A stretch of DNA of 64,000 nt, taken from NCBI RefSeq assembly GCF_011605345.1, contig NZ_JAAOXM010000005.1, positions 459,709 to 523,708 of the forward strand, in the 5' to 3' direction. The DNA comes from Burkholderia sp. D-99 (GTDB lineage Bacteria > Pseudomonadota > Gammaproteobacteria > Burkholderiales > Burkholderiaceae). Made by a program: the position numbers and the translations under genes. This document shows, in pieces, positions 6,723-15,182 of the stretch. A model generated the notes under the pieces. The model saw only the letters and a program-made list of their open reading frames with translations, was not told the origin of the DNA and searched no databases. Each line of letters opens with the position of its first letter. Positions within the stretch are counted from its first letter, which is position 1.

Positions 6723-8063
6723 GTGGCAGTCGAAACAACCTCAATCGATACGCTCGTCGTCGGCGCCGGTCAGGCCGGCGTCGCCATGAGCGAGCATCTG
6801 GGCAAGCTGGGCGTGCCGCATCTCGTACTGGAGCGCAGCCGCATCGCCGAACGCTGGCGCACGGGGCGCTGGGATTCGCTGGTCGCGAACGGCCCCGCGT
6901 GGCACGACCGCTTCCCGGGGCTCGAATTCGACGGCCTCGATCCCGACGCGTTCGCGTCGAAAGACCAGGTCGCCGACTACTTCGAAGCGTATGCGCGCAA
7001 GTTCGACGCGCCGATCCGCACCGGCGTCGAGGTGAAGCGGGTCGTGCGCAATACGGGCAAGCCGGGTTTCGTCGTCGAGACGTCCGACGGCACGATCGAG
7101 GCGAACCGCGTGGTCGTCGCGACGGGGCCGTTCCAGCGCCCGGTGATTCCGCCGATCGCGCCGGACGACGCGCGTCTCGTGCAGCTCCATTCCGCCGACT
7201 ATCGCAACCCGGGCCAGCTCCCGGACGGCGCGGTGCTGGTGGTCGGCGCGGGTTCGTCAGGCGTGCAGATCGCCGACGAGCTGCAGCGCGCGGGCCGGCA
7301 AGTCTACCTGTCGGTCGGCCCGCACGATCGCCCGCCGCGCGCGTATCGCGGCCGCGACTTCTGCTGGTGGCTCGGCGTGCTCGGCGAATGGGACAAGGAA
7401 GTCGCGACGCCCGGCCGCGAACACGTGACGATCGCGGTGAGCGGCGCGCGCGGCGGCCATACGGTCGATTTCCGCAAGCTCGCGAACCAGGGCGTGACGC
7501 TCGTCGGGCTGACGAAGTCGTTCGACGGCGGCGTGGCCACATTCGAACGCGATCTCGCGATCAATCTCGCACGCGGCGACGAGAACTACCTGTCGCTGCT
7601 CGACGCGGCCGACGCCTACGCGGCGCGCAACGGCCTCGACCTGCCGGAAGAACCCGAAGCCCGCCGCATCCTGCCGAACCCCGACTGCGTCGCGCACCCG
7701 ATCCTCGCGCTCGACCTCGCCGGCGCGGGTGTCACGTCGATCGTCTGGGCGACGGGCTATGCGGTCGACTACGGCTGGCTGAAGGTCGACGCGTTTGCCG
7801 AGAACGGCAAGCCGCAGCACCAGCGCGGCGTATCGAAGGAGCCGGGCATCTATTTCCTCGGGCTGCCGTGGCTGTCGCGGCGCGGCTCCAGCTTCATCTG
7901 GGGCGTGTGGCACGACGCGCGGCACATCGCCGATCACATCGCGACGCAGCGCACCTACCTCGAATACCACGACGCGTCGCAGCGCCGCTCGGGATCGCGC
8001 CCGGAGCAGGGCGGCGCCGCGTCGCACGCCGACGCGCAGCCGCTTGCCGACGCGGTGAACTGA
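6723..8063 (+). CDS. FAD/NADPH-dependent flavin monooxygenase (CzcO-like)
   Basis: The 446-residue protein has an N-terminal FAD-binding GxGxxG (GAGQAG, residues 14-19) and a second dinucleotide-binding motif, GAGSSG, at about 174-179. This is the two-domain layout of class B flavin monooxygenases and related oxidoreductases. An ATG-type motif (WATGYAVDYGWL) lies near residue 340. GTG 6723 follows AGAAGGAGACAG. It is the first gene of a run with RidA, DUF1028 and an ArgE-like gene, which suggests oxygenation or dehydrogenation of a nitrogenous substrate whose unstable imine or amide products are processed downstream. The substrate is unknown. Confidence 0.85.
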   Translation: MAVETTSIDTLVVGAGQAGVAMSEHLGKLGVPHLVLERSRIAERWRTGRWDSLVANGPAWHDRFPGLEFDGLDPDAFASKDQVADYFEAYARKFDAPIRTGVEVKRVVRNTGKPGFVVETSDGTIEANRVVVATGPFQRPVIPPIAPDDARLVQLHSADYRNPGQLPDGAVLVVGAGSSGVQIADELQRAGRQVYLSVGPHDRPPRAYRGRDFCWWLGVLGEWDKEVATPGREHVTIAVSGARGGHTVDFRKLANQGVTLVGLTKSFDGGVATFERDLAINLARGDENYLSLLDAADAYAARNGLDLPEEPEARRILPNPDCVAHPILALDLAGAGVTSIVWATGYAVDYGWLKVDAFAENGKPQHQRGVSKEPGIYFLGLPWLSRRGSSFIWGVWHDARHIADHIATQRTYLEYHDASQRRSGSRPEQGGAASHADAQPLADAVN

Positions 8064-8142
8064 CCGGACCCATGCTGCCTGCCTGCTGCACCGCGTTCGC
8101 ATCCGGTGCGGCGGCGCGACCATTGACGACCAAAGGATTTCG

Positions 8143-8580
8143 ATGAGCCAACCCACCCATACCCGTATCCGCATGTTCAACACGAAGGATACCTACCCGA
8201 ACCAGACGCTCGACAACGACCTGTGCCAGGCCGTGCGGGCCGGCAACACCGTCTATGTGCGCGGCCAGGTCGGCACCGATTTCGACGGCAACCTGATCGG
8301 CCTCGGCGACGCGCGCGCACAGGCCGAGCAGGCAATGAAGAACGTCACTCAGTTGCTCGAAGAAGCCGGCAGCGACCTCACGCACATCGTGAAGACGACG
8401 ACCTACCTGATCGACCCGCGTTATCGCGAGCCCGTGTACCAGGAAGTCGGCAAGTGGCTGAAGGGCGTATATCCGATCTCGACGGGGCTCGTCGTCTCCG
8501 CGCTCGGCCAGCCGCAGTGGCTGATGGAAATCGACGTGATCGCCGTGATCCCGGACAACTGGCAGCCGAACCGCGCGTAG
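8143..8580 (+). CDS. RidA-family (YjgF/YER057c/UK114) enamine/imine deaminase
   Basis: The 145-residue protein has the RidA fold signatures: VYVRGQVGTDFDGN, AQAEQAMKNVTQLLEEAGS, and a central HIVKTTTYLIDPRYREPVY. RidA proteins hydrolyse reactive enamines and imines to ketones and ammonia. It starts 79 bp after the monooxygenase and ends 8 bp before the DUF1028 gene, so it belongs to the same transcript and may act on a pathway imine. The canonical RidA Arg near the C-terminal third is not evident, so it may belong to a divergent Rid subfamily. Confidence 0.87.
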   Translation: MSQPTHTRIRMFNTKDTYPNQTLDNDLCQAVRAGNTVYVRGQVGTDFDGNLIGLGDARAQAEQAMKNVTQLLEEAGSDLTHIVKTTTYLIDPRYREPVYQEVGKWLKGVYPISTGLVVSALGQPQWLMEIDVIAVIPDNWQPNRA

Positions 8581-8588
8581 GAGGCGAT

Positions 8589-9266
8589 ATGACTTTCTCC
8601 ATCGTCGGGCGTTGCCCGGAGACGGGCCAGCTCGGCATCGCGATCAGCTCGTCGAGCATCGCGGTGGGCGCGCGCTGCCCGTGGGTGCGCGCGGGCGTCG
8701 GTGCCGTCGCGACGCAGAACATCACGCTGCCGGCGCTCGGCCCGCAGATCCTCGACCTGATCGAGCACGAGCAGCTCGCGCCCGCCGCGGCGCTCGACCG
8801 CGCGCTCAGCGCGAACGGCTGGAGCCAGTACCGGCAGGTCACGGTGATCGACGGGCAGGGGCAGACGGCGTGCTTCACCGGCAAGGAAGCGCTCGGCACG
8901 CATCACGCGGTGCGTGGCGAACAGTGCGTGGCGGCCGGCAACCTGCTGGCTTCGCCGGCCGTGATCGACGCGATGGCGCGCGCCTTCGAACAGGCGCCCG
9001 GCCTGCTCGCCGATCGCCTGCTGTCCGCGATGCATGCGGCGATGGCGGCCGGCGGCGAGGCGGGGCCGGTGCATTCGGCCGCGCTGAAGGTGGCCGGCGA
9101 CGTGACCTGGCCGATTGTCGACCTGCGCGTCGACTGGGCCGATGCCGATCCGATCGGACAACTCGATGCGCTGTGGCGTGCGTATCGGCCGCAGATGCAG
9201 GACTACCAGACGCGCGCGCTGAACCCGACCGCCGCGCCGAGCTACGGAGTGCCCGGCGATGAATGA
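8589..9266 (+). CDS. DUF1028-family protein (predicted Ntn-hydrolase-like)
   Basis: This 225-residue protein begins MTFSIVGRCPETGQLGIAI and contains GVGAVATQN, both hallmarks of DUF1028 (PF06267), a family with an Ntn-hydrolase-like fold and often beside RidA and amidohydrolase genes. ATG 8589 sits behind GGAGGCGAT, 8 bp after the RidA stop. Its 3' end overlaps the ArgE-like start by 8 bp, indicating translational coupling. The exact reaction is unknown; hydrolysis of an amide or cyclic ureide intermediate is plausible from context. Confidence 0.85.
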   Translation: MTFSIVGRCPETGQLGIAISSSSIAVGARCPWVRAGVGAVATQNITLPALGPQILDLIEHEQLAPAAALDRALSANGWSQYRQVTVIDGQGQTACFTGKEALGTHHAVRGEQCVAAGNLLASPAVIDAMARAFEQAPGLLADRLLSAMHAAMAAGGEAGPVHSAALKVAGDVTWPIVDLRVDWADADPIGQLDALWRAYRPQMQDYQTRALNPTAAPSYGVPGDE

Positions 9267-10422
9267 CACGTCGAGCCGCGCGTTGCTCGAACGGCTGATC
9301 GGTTTCGCGACGGTGAGCCGCGATTCGAATCTCGAGATGATCGGTTTCATCCGCGACTATCTCGCGGGGTTCGGCGTCGAGAGCGAACTCTTCTACAACG
9401 CGGAACAGACGAAAGCGAGCCTGTACGCGACGATCGGGCCGCGCGATCGCGGCGGCATCGCGCTGTCGGGCCATACCGACGTGGTGCCGGTCGACGGGCA
9501 GGCGTGGACGGTCGAGCCGTTCCGGCTGACCGAGCGCGACGGCCGCCTGTACGGCCGCGGCACGGCCGACATGAAGGGCTTCATCGCGTCGGTGCTCGCG
9601 GCCGTGCCGGCGTTCGTCGCCCGGCCGCTGAGCGTGCCCGTGCATCTCGCGTTCTCGTACGACGAGGAAGTCGGCTGCCTCGGCGTGCGGCCGATGCTCG
9701 ACGCACTGGCCGCGCGCGAGCACCGGCCGCGCCTGTGCCTGATCGGTGAGCCGACCGAACTGAAGCCGGTGCTCGGTCACAAGGGCAAGCTCGCGATGCG
9801 CTGCCACGTGAAGGGGGCCGCGTGCCACTCGGCGTACGCGCCGTCGGGCGTCAACGCGATCGACTATGCGGCGAAGCTGATCGGCCGGCTCGGCGAGATC
9901 GGCGCGGCGCTCGCGCGGCCCGAACGGCACGACGGCCGTTTCGATCCGCCGTTCTCGACCGTGCAGACCGGGCTGATCAAGGGCGGCCGTGCGCTGAACA
10001 TCGTGCCGGCCGAATGCGAGTTCGATTTCGAGGTGCGCGCGCTGCCGGATTTCGATGCGCACGACGTGCCGAGGAAGCTGCAGGACTATGCGGAATCCGA
10101 ACTGTTGCCGAAGATGCGTGCGGTGCAGCCCGATACCGACATTCGATTGCAGTCGCTGGGCGCGTATCCGGGGCTGGCCACCGCACCGGACAGCGAAGCC
10201 GCGCGCCTGCTCGCGATGCTGAGTGGTTCCGACGCATTCGGCACGGTTGCATTCGGCACCGAGGGCGGGCTGTTCGGGCAGGCCGGCATTCCGACCGTGG
10301 TGTGCGGGCCCGGCAGCATGGACCAGGGGCACAAGCCCGACGAGTTCGTCACGCTCGACCAGCTGCACGGCTGCGACGCGATGCTGGGCCGGCTGGCCGC
10401 GCATCTTTCGTCGGCCGCCTGA
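9259..10422 (+). CDS. M20-family deacylase (acetylornithine deacetylase/ArgE-like)
   Basis: The 387-residue protein has the M20 metallopeptidase pattern: SGHTDVVPV (metal-binding His about residue 72), GRGTADMKG (bridging Asp), YDEEVGCLG (general-base Glu) and GTEGGLFGQAGIP near the C-terminus. A dimerisation insert carries the HxKG-type segment. Length fits ArgE. It is fused by an 8-bp overlap to the DUF1028 gene and closes the operon. In this setting it probably deacylates an N-acyl or N-carbamoyl catabolic intermediate and is unlikely to serve arginine synthesis. Confidence 0.87.
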   Translation: MNDTSSRALLERLIGFATVSRDSNLEMIGFIRDYLAGFGVESELFYNAEQTKASLYATIGPRDRGGIALSGHTDVVPVDGQAWTVEPFRLTERDGRLYGRGTADMKGFIASVLAAVPAFVARPLSVPVHLAFSYDEEVGCLGVRPMLDALAAREHRPRLCLIGEPTELKPVLGHKGKLAMRCHVKGAACHSAYAPSGVNAIDYAAKLIGRLGEIGAALARPERHDGRFDPPFSTVQTGLIKGGRALNIVPAECEFDFEVRALPDFDAHDVPRKLQDYAESELLPKMRAVQPDTDIRLQSLGAYPGLATAPDSEAARLLAMLSGSDAFGTVAFGTEGGLFGQAGIPTVVCGPGSMDQGHKPDEFVTLDQLHGCDAMLGRLAAHLSSAA

Positions 10423-10436
10423 AACCGTCACCGCCG

Positions 10437-10471
10437 ACACGCACGCACTGCCTTGCGCGGTGCGTGCGTGT
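10437..10471 (+). terminator. intrinsic terminator after the ArgE-like gene
   Basis: A perfect 12-bp stem (arms 10437-10448 and 10460-10471) with an 11-base loop is followed by TTGCGCTTTTTA. It lies between the convergent ArgE-like and LysR genes, 14 bp after the plus-strand stop, and would end the catabolic transcript. Confidence 0.75.
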
Positions 10472-10480
10472 TTGCGCTTT

Positions 10481-11410
10481 TTATCGCGCCGTTTCCGCGA
10501 CGATCTGCGCGAGCCGCTCGCGGCAGAAATCGACGAACGACTGCGCCTGCTTCGTGAGTTGACCGCGCTTCAACCGCGCGCTCACGAGCCCCGACGGGCT
10601 CACCGTTTCGCTGAGGCCAATCGTCACGACCCGCTGGCCGTCGTACGTGTATTCGGAATGCGGGCGCGTGACGAGCAGCGAGAAGCCGAATCCCTGGCCG
10701 ACCATCCCGCGCACCATCTCGATCGAAGGCGACCCGAACACGATGTTCGGCGTCAGCCCGAGTTCGTGAAAGAGGCTGACGAAATACGTGCGGCTCGGCT
10801 GCACGTCGAGCAGGATCATCGGCTCGACGCAGAGGTCGCGCAACGACACGTGCGCCTGGCCCGCGAACCGGTGGTTCTCCGGCAGCAGCACGTACGGTTG
10901 CTGCGGCGGCATCAGCGGCTCGGTCTCGATCGTGCCGTCGAGGTCGTGGTCGTACATGAGCGCGAGATCGAACGTGCCGGACGTCAGGCCCTGCACGAGT
11001 TCCTGCTGGTCGCCGTCGCGCAGCCGGATGTTTACGCCGGGGTAGCGCTCGCGAAAGCCCGCGATCAGTTGCGGCAGGTAGAGCGGCGCGACCGTCTCGA
11101 AGCAGCCGATGTCGATCTGCCCGGTGATCACGTCGTTGTCGGCGAGCGCGTTCTGTTCGAATTCGTGCGAGATGCGCAGCAGCTCCTGCGCTTTCCGGTA
11201 GAAGCGCGTGCCGCTCGGCGTCAGCGACACGCCCTGCGCGTGATGGCGGATGAACAGCTTCACGCCGAAGCTTTCTTCCAGCCCCTTGATCGCGCTGGAG
11301 ATCGACGGCTGCGCGATGAAGAGCTGGCGCGATGCCTCGGCCACGCTGCCGGATTCCACCGTCGTCACGAAGTATTTCAGTTGCCGCAAAGTGTAGTGAG
11401 CCACACGCAC
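10481..11410 (-). CDS. LysR-family transcription regulator
   Basis: The 309-residue protein has an N-terminal winged helix-turn-helix (about residues 5-62, LRQLKYFVTTVESGSVAEAS through QPSISSAIKGLEE) and a LysR substrate-binding domain (about 90-300) with the IDIGCFETVAPLYLP segment. It lies convergent to the monooxygenase operon and divergent from the NCS1 permease, with a 389-bp intergenic region rich in GGAA/TTCC palindromes. It probably controls the permease, and perhaps the operon behind it, in response to the imported substrate. Confidence 0.9.
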   Translation of the reverse strand: MRVAHYTLRQLKYFVTTVESGSVAEASRQLFIAQPSISSAIKGLEESFGVKLFIRHHAQGVSLTPSGTRFYRKAQELLRISHEFEQNALADNDVITGQIDIGCFETVAPLYLPQLIAGFRERYPGVNIRLRDGDQQELVQGLTSGTFDLALMYDHDLDGTIETEPLMPPQQPYVLLPENHRFAGQAHVSLRDLCVEPMILLDVQPSRTYFVSLFHELGLTPNIVFGSPSIEMVRGMVGQGFGFSLLVTRPHSEYTYDGQRVVTIGLSETVSPSGLVSARLKRGQLTKQAQSFVDFCRERLAQIVAETAR

Positions 11411-11799
11411 CTCTGATGCACGGCCCCGGCGTGCCGCCGCGGGCGCAATCTGTCCATGGTTGTGCGTAGCACCTTACCTGAAAGGCCCCGGTGCCGGAAT
11501 TTCCGCTGCAGAGCTTTTTCGTATGTCCCGGAAATATTTTTAGTATTTTCCGGCCGCGAGGCACGTGGCGCACCATCGTCTCCAACCTGGATCACGAAGT
11601 TCACGACGCGGCCGCGCATGCGCCGGCGGGATAGATCATCCGTCCCCGCCAAGCGCATCGTCCGCTTCGTGCGACACCGCCGCCCGTGCACGCGGTGCGT
11701 CGTCGTTCGCGTATCCGGACCCGATTGCAGGCGCGCACCCCGACGCGCGCCGGCTGACACGGCACGCGCGCATCGCCGCGCAGGACAGGAGACATCACC
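11411..11799. other. divergent regulatory region, LysR / NCS1 permease
   Basis: No gene is supported in this 389-bp stretch. The segment 11495-11553 contains two dyads built on CCGGAA/TTCCGG (annotated separately) around an AT-rich core, as expected for regulator binding and a promoter. The rest is GC-rich with nothing recognisable. Confidence 0.6.
11495..11553. promoter_or_regulatory. paired CCGGAA/TTCCGG dyads (candidate LysR operators)
   Basis: The first dyad is CGGAA-T-TTCCG at 11495-11505. The second has arms CCGGAAA at 11528-11534 and TTTCCGG at 11547-11553, around a 12-bp AT-rich core. Both share the GGAA/TTCC half-site. They lie 85-143 bp upstream of the LysR start and about 250-300 bp upstream of the permease start. 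Repeated related dyads fit a LysR recognition/activation site pair. Confidence 0.45.
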
Positions 11800-13221
11800 A
11801 TGACGAACGTGGACCGCAATGCGTCCCCGATGATAGAGAAACACACGATCGGCTACGTGCCGCCCGCGGAGCGCCACGGCAAGGTGCGCGACCTGTTCAC
11901 GCTCTGGTTCGGCGGCAACATCGCGCCGCTGCCGATCGTGACCGGCGCGCTCGGCGTGCAGATGTTCCACCTGAACCTGATGTGGGGCATCGTCGCGATC
12001 GTCGTCGGCCAGGCGGTCGGCGGCGTGCTGATGGCGCTGCATTCCGCGCAGGGGCCGCAGATGGGCATTCCGCAGATGATCCAGAGCCGCGCGCAGTTCG
12101 GTTCGTGGGGCGCGCTGCTCGTCACGGTGATCGCGGCCGTGATGTACGTCGGCTTCTTCGCGTCGAACATCGTGCTCGCCGGCAAGTCGGTGCACGGCAT
12201 CGCGTCGTCGGTGCCGGTGCCCGTCGGCATCGTGATCGGCGCGGTGGGTTCGGGGCTGATCGGCATCGTCGGCTACCGGTTCATCCACATCCTGAACCGG
12301 ATCGGCACGTGGGTGCTCGGCATCGGGATCGTGGTCGGCTTCTGGATGATCCTGACGCACGTGACGACCGACGATTTCCTGACGCGCGGCGGCTTCAGCT
12401 TCGCGGGCTGGCTCGCGACGGTGTCGCTGTCGGCGTTGTGGCAGATCGCGTTCGCGCCGTACGTGTCGGACTATTCGCGCTATCTGCCGGAAAACGTCGG
12501 TGTGGCGTCGACCTTCTGGGCGACCTATCTCGGCTGCACGATCGGCTCGACGCTCGCGTTCATCTTCGGCGCGGTCGCGGTGCTCGCGGTGCCGGCCGGC
12601 GCGGACACGATGGATGCCGTCAAGCAGGCGACGGGCCCGCTCGGCCCGCTGATGCTCGTGCTGTTCCTGCTGAGCGTGATCAGCCACAACGCGCTGAACC
12701 TGTACGGCGCGGTGCTCGCGGTGATCACGTCGGTGCAGACCTTCGCGTACAAGTGGATTCCGACCGCGAAGGCGCGTGCGGTGGTGTCGGTCGTGATCTT
12801 CGTTGGATGCTGTTACGCGGCGATCGGCGCGTCGACGAACTTCGTCGGCAACCTCGTCGATCTCGTGCTCGCGCTGCTCGTCGTGCTGGTGCCGTGGACC
12901 GCGATCAACCTGATCGACTTCTACGTGATCCACAAGGGCAAGTACGACATCAAGTCGATCTTCATGGTCGATGGCGGGATCTACGGCCGCTTCAACCCGC
13001 AGGCGCTGCTCGCGTATGCGATCGGCATCCTCGTGCAGATTCCGTTCATGAACACGCCGATGTATGCGGGCCCGATTCCCGCGCATCTCGGCGGCGCGGA
13101 CCTGTCGTGGCTCGTGGGGCTCGCGCTGACGTCGCCGCTGTACTACTGGCTCGCGAAGCGCGACAGCGCGTATCGGCGCCGGCAGACGGGCGCGACGATG
13201 CCGCCGACGGCGGTGCGCTGA
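11800..13221 (+). CDS. NCS1-family nucleobase/cytosine-purine permease
   Basis: This 473-residue membrane protein has about 12 hydrophobic segments and typical NCS1 (CodB/allantoin permease) features: a short cytosolic start ending in RVRDLFTLWFGGNIAPLPIVTGALG-like sequence, the FAPYVSDYSRYLP loop and a LIDFYVIHKGKYD segment late in the protein. GGAGA precedes ATG 11800. NCS1 carriers take up cytosine, purines, allantoin, hydantoins or vitamins by ion symport. Next to the LysR gene and the monooxygenase/RidA/DUF1028/ArgE operon, it is probably the importer of that pathway's substrate. Confidence 0.9.
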   Translation: MTNVDRNASPMIEKHTIGYVPPAERHGKVRDLFTLWFGGNIAPLPIVTGALGVQMFHLNLMWGIVAIVVGQAVGGVLMALHSAQGPQMGIPQMIQSRAQFGSWGALLVTVIAAVMYVGFFASNIVLAGKSVHGIASSVPVPVGIVIGAVGSGLIGIVGYRFIHILNRIGTWVLGIGIVVGFWMILTHVTTDDFLTRGGFSFAGWLATVSLSALWQIAFAPYVSDYSRYLPENVGVASTFWATYLGCTIGSTLAFIFGAVAVLAVPAGADTMDAVKQATGPLGPLMLVLFLLSVISHNALNLYGAVLAVITSVQTFAYKWIPTAKARAVVSVVIFVGCCYAAIGASTNFVGNLVDLVLALLVVLVPWTAINLIDFYVIHKGKYDIKSIFMVDGGIYGRFNPQALLAYAIGILVQIPFMNTPMYAGPIPAHLGGADLSWLVGLALTSPLYYWLAKRDSAYRRRQTGATMPPTAVR

Positions 13222-13683
13222 GCGGGGCATGCCCCGACGCGCGCGAGGCGGCCACGGTGGCGTCTCTTGCGCTGCGCTGTCGAGGGCGCGGGCATGGCGG
13301 AGGTCGGCATTCCGTGTGGTCGCAGCGTCGCGGCACCGGCTCTGACTCTGGCACCGGCACCGGCACCGGCTCTGACTCTGACTCTGACTCTGACTCTGAC
13401 TCCGGGGCTCCGGCTCCCGCTCCCGCTCCCGCTCCCGCTCCCGCTCCCGCTCCCGCTCCTGCTCCTGCTCCTGCTCCCGCTCCGGAAGGCAATGCGCCGG
13501 TCGATCGTGACGAGATGGGGAAACCGCCGATGGAGTAGAGTGCATCGGCCGGTCCGGCCGGACGCGCGGGATACGCATCGATTCAGCCGCGCGTACTGCC
13601 ACACACGACCGGATCGCACCTCTGTCCGCCGACGCCGGTACCCGGCCGACGCGAGCCCGACAAATCGATCGCGGAGCAGGAGC
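13222..13683. other. gene-free region with hexanucleotide arrays
   Basis: No gene is supported. The first part is GC-rich with a GGGGCATGCCCC palindrome just after the permease stop; the middle (13331-13484) is a composite hexanucleotide array, annotated separately. A minus-strand frame through the array encodes only Ala/Gly and Ser/Glu repeats and is not considered a gene. Confidence 0.6.
13331..13484. repeat. composite hexanucleotide repeat (GGCACC, TCTGAC, GCTCCC units)
   Basis: The array contains runs of GGCACC, then consecutive TCTGAC units, then about ten GCTCCC units with a GCTCCT variant block inside. Switching between related 6-mers is typical of slippage. The array lies between the permease stop and the second RidA gene and is not within a supported gene. 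The GGCACC unit recurs inside the amidase gene at 44351. Confidence 0.85.
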
Positions 13684-14070
13684 ATGCCCCTTCAACTGCA
13701 TCAACCGGCCGGCGTCGCCGTGCCGTTGTCCCGTTACAGTCATGGCGTCTCGGCACCGGTCGAGGCGCGCTGGCTGCATATCTCCGGCCAGGTCGGGATC
13801 GCGCCCGACGGCAGCGTGCCGGAAGACCCGGAGCGGCAGATGGAAATCGCCTGGGACAACCTGTTCGCCGTGCTGGCCGATGCGGGCATGGCGGCGTCGG
13901 ATCTGGTCAAGGTGGACGGTTTCCTGACCCGTCCCGATCTGGTGCCGCTCTATCGCACGGTGCGCGAGCGGCGGCTGGGCGGCCACGCAAGCGCGTCGAC
14001 CGTCGTGATAGTCAGCGGCCTGGTCGTGCCGTCGCTGCTGGTCGAGATCCAGGCGGTCGCGGCGAAATAA
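13684..14070 (+). CDS. RidA-family protein (second copy)
   Basis: The 128-residue protein starts at ATG 13684 behind GGAGCAGGAGC. RidA signatures include SHGVSAP, WLHISGQVGIAPDGSVPED, QMEIAWDNLFAVLADAGM and DLVKVDGFLTRPD. It is clearly different from the RidA at 8143. It stands alone, convergent with the LysR gene at 14116, so its partner pathway is not evident; general protection from reactive enamines or a linked small operon upstream of the MFS pair are possible. Confidence 0.85.
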   Translation: MPLQLHQPAGVAVPLSRYSHGVSAPVEARWLHISGQVGIAPDGSVPEDPERQMEIAWDNLFAVLADAGMAASDLVKVDGFLTRPDLVPLYRTVRERRLGGHASASTVVIVSGLVVPSLLVEIQAVAAK

Positions 14071-14115
14071 CCGGACGAGGCGTTCGGCCCGCACCCGGCC
14101 GGACGTTCGCTGCGG

Positions 14116-15009
14116 TCACGACGTCGCGGGAAACAGGTGTCCGGCCATGAAGTCGACGAATGCCCGTACCCTGGGCAGCAGTTGACGATTGGACGGCCAC
14201 AACACCCAGAACGTGCTCGACGCGTTCGTCCATGCGTCGAGCACCGTCGTCAGCGTGCCGTCGTCGATGGCGCGCTGCACGGCGAAATCCGGCAGGCACG
14301 CGATCCCGTGACCGTCGATGGCCATGTGCAGCAGGGTCTCGACATGGTTGCTGGTCATGCTGGCCGGCGGCAGGAAGCCGGGATCGCCGGGCTGCCGGTG
14401 CAACGGCCATTTCTCCAGCAGGCCGGTGGTCGGGAAGCGGTGCAGCAGGCACGCGTGCTGCGCGAGTTCCTCCGGCGCGGCAGGGGGCGCATGCCGCCGG
14501 AAATACCCGGGCGAGCCGACACACAGGAAGCGGCTCGCGCCCAGGCGCCGGCTCTGCAGCCGGGAATCGCTCAGCTCGCCGGTCCGCACCACCGCGTCAA
14601 AACCCTCGTCGACCACGTCCACCAGACGGTCGCTGAAATCCAGGTCGAGTTCGATTTGCGGATGGCGTTCGGCGAAGGCGGACAGCACGGGCAGCATCAG
14701 TCCGCTGACGAGCGGCAGGCTGACGCGCAGGCGCCCTTGCGGGCTCGCGTGCGTACTGGCCAGCTCGTTCTCCGCGGCGGTGACTTCGGCGAGGATCCGG
14801 CGGCAGCGATCGAGGAACAGCGCGCCTTCCGCCGTCACGCTGACGCTTCGGGTGCTGCGCTGGAACAGCCGGACGCCGAGCTTTTCCTCCAGCCGCGCGA
14901 TGGCCTTGCTGACCGCCGACGCCGAAATGCCGAGCTGGCGCCCGGCCGTCGCAAAGCTGCGCGTGTCGGCCACCTGCACGAAGACGGTCATGCCGTTGAG
15001 GCTGTCCAT
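14116..15009 (-). CDS. LysR-family regulator divergent from the MFS transporter
   Basis: The 297-residue protein has an N-terminal helix-turn-helix (residues 1-60, starting MDSLNGMTVFVQVADTRSFA, with ISASAVSKAIARLEEKLG) and a LysR effector domain. It belongs to the large proteobacterial group (DsdC/CrgA-like) that often controls a neighbouring exporter or oxidoreductase. It starts 173 bp from the divergent DHA2 transporter; the perfect dyad ATGAC-N6-GTCAT lies 16 bp upstream of its start. It probably regulates both itself and the exporter. Confidence 0.9.
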   Translation of the reverse strand: MDSLNGMTVFVQVADTRSFATAGRQLGISASAVSKAIARLEEKLGVRLFQRSTRSVSVTAEGALFLDRCRRILAEVTAAENELASTHASPQGRLRVSLPLVSGLMLPVLSAFAERHPQIELDLDFSDRLVDVVDEGFDAVVRTGELSDSRLQSRRLGASRFLCVGSPGYFRRHAPPAAPEELAQHACLLHRFPTTGLLEKWPLHRQPGDPGFLPPASMTSNHVETLLHMAIDGHGIACLPDFAVQRAIDDGTLTTVLDAWTNASSTFWVLWPSNRQLLPRVRAFVDFMAGHLFPATS

Positions 15010-15024
15010 TCGATACTCCGATTC

Positions 15025-15040
15025 ATGACAGATCCGTCAT
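15025..15040. promoter_or_regulatory. perfect dyad ATGAC-N6-GTCAT in the LysR/MFS intergenic region
   Basis: Arms 15025-15029 and 15036-15040 form a 16-bp inverted repeat close to the LysR start codon and 143 bp before the transporter start. Its position next to the regulator's own start fits an autoregulatory LysR site. Confidence 0.45.
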
Positions 15041-15182
15041 CTTAGTCCTGAAATGATCGCGGATTATCGGCGACTGGTTCCTCGATAGAATCAATCGCCA
15101 GCGCCATCACGCCACCGCCGCCGCGCGATTCCTGATGCCGGGCGGGCGCGGATGGTCCCCGTGACTTGCAGGAGCGCGTCCG

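Noticed and set aside
13046..13492. Minus-strand ORF encoding an Ala/Gly and Ser/Glu-repeat protein
   Set aside because: It is translated hexamer array continuing antisense to the permease; no start signal and no homology.
11377..14094. Long minus-strand open frame across the NCS1 permease and the hexamer array
   Set aside because: It is antisense to the permease and the second RidA and reads through the repeats as (ER)n; no ribosome site or domain.
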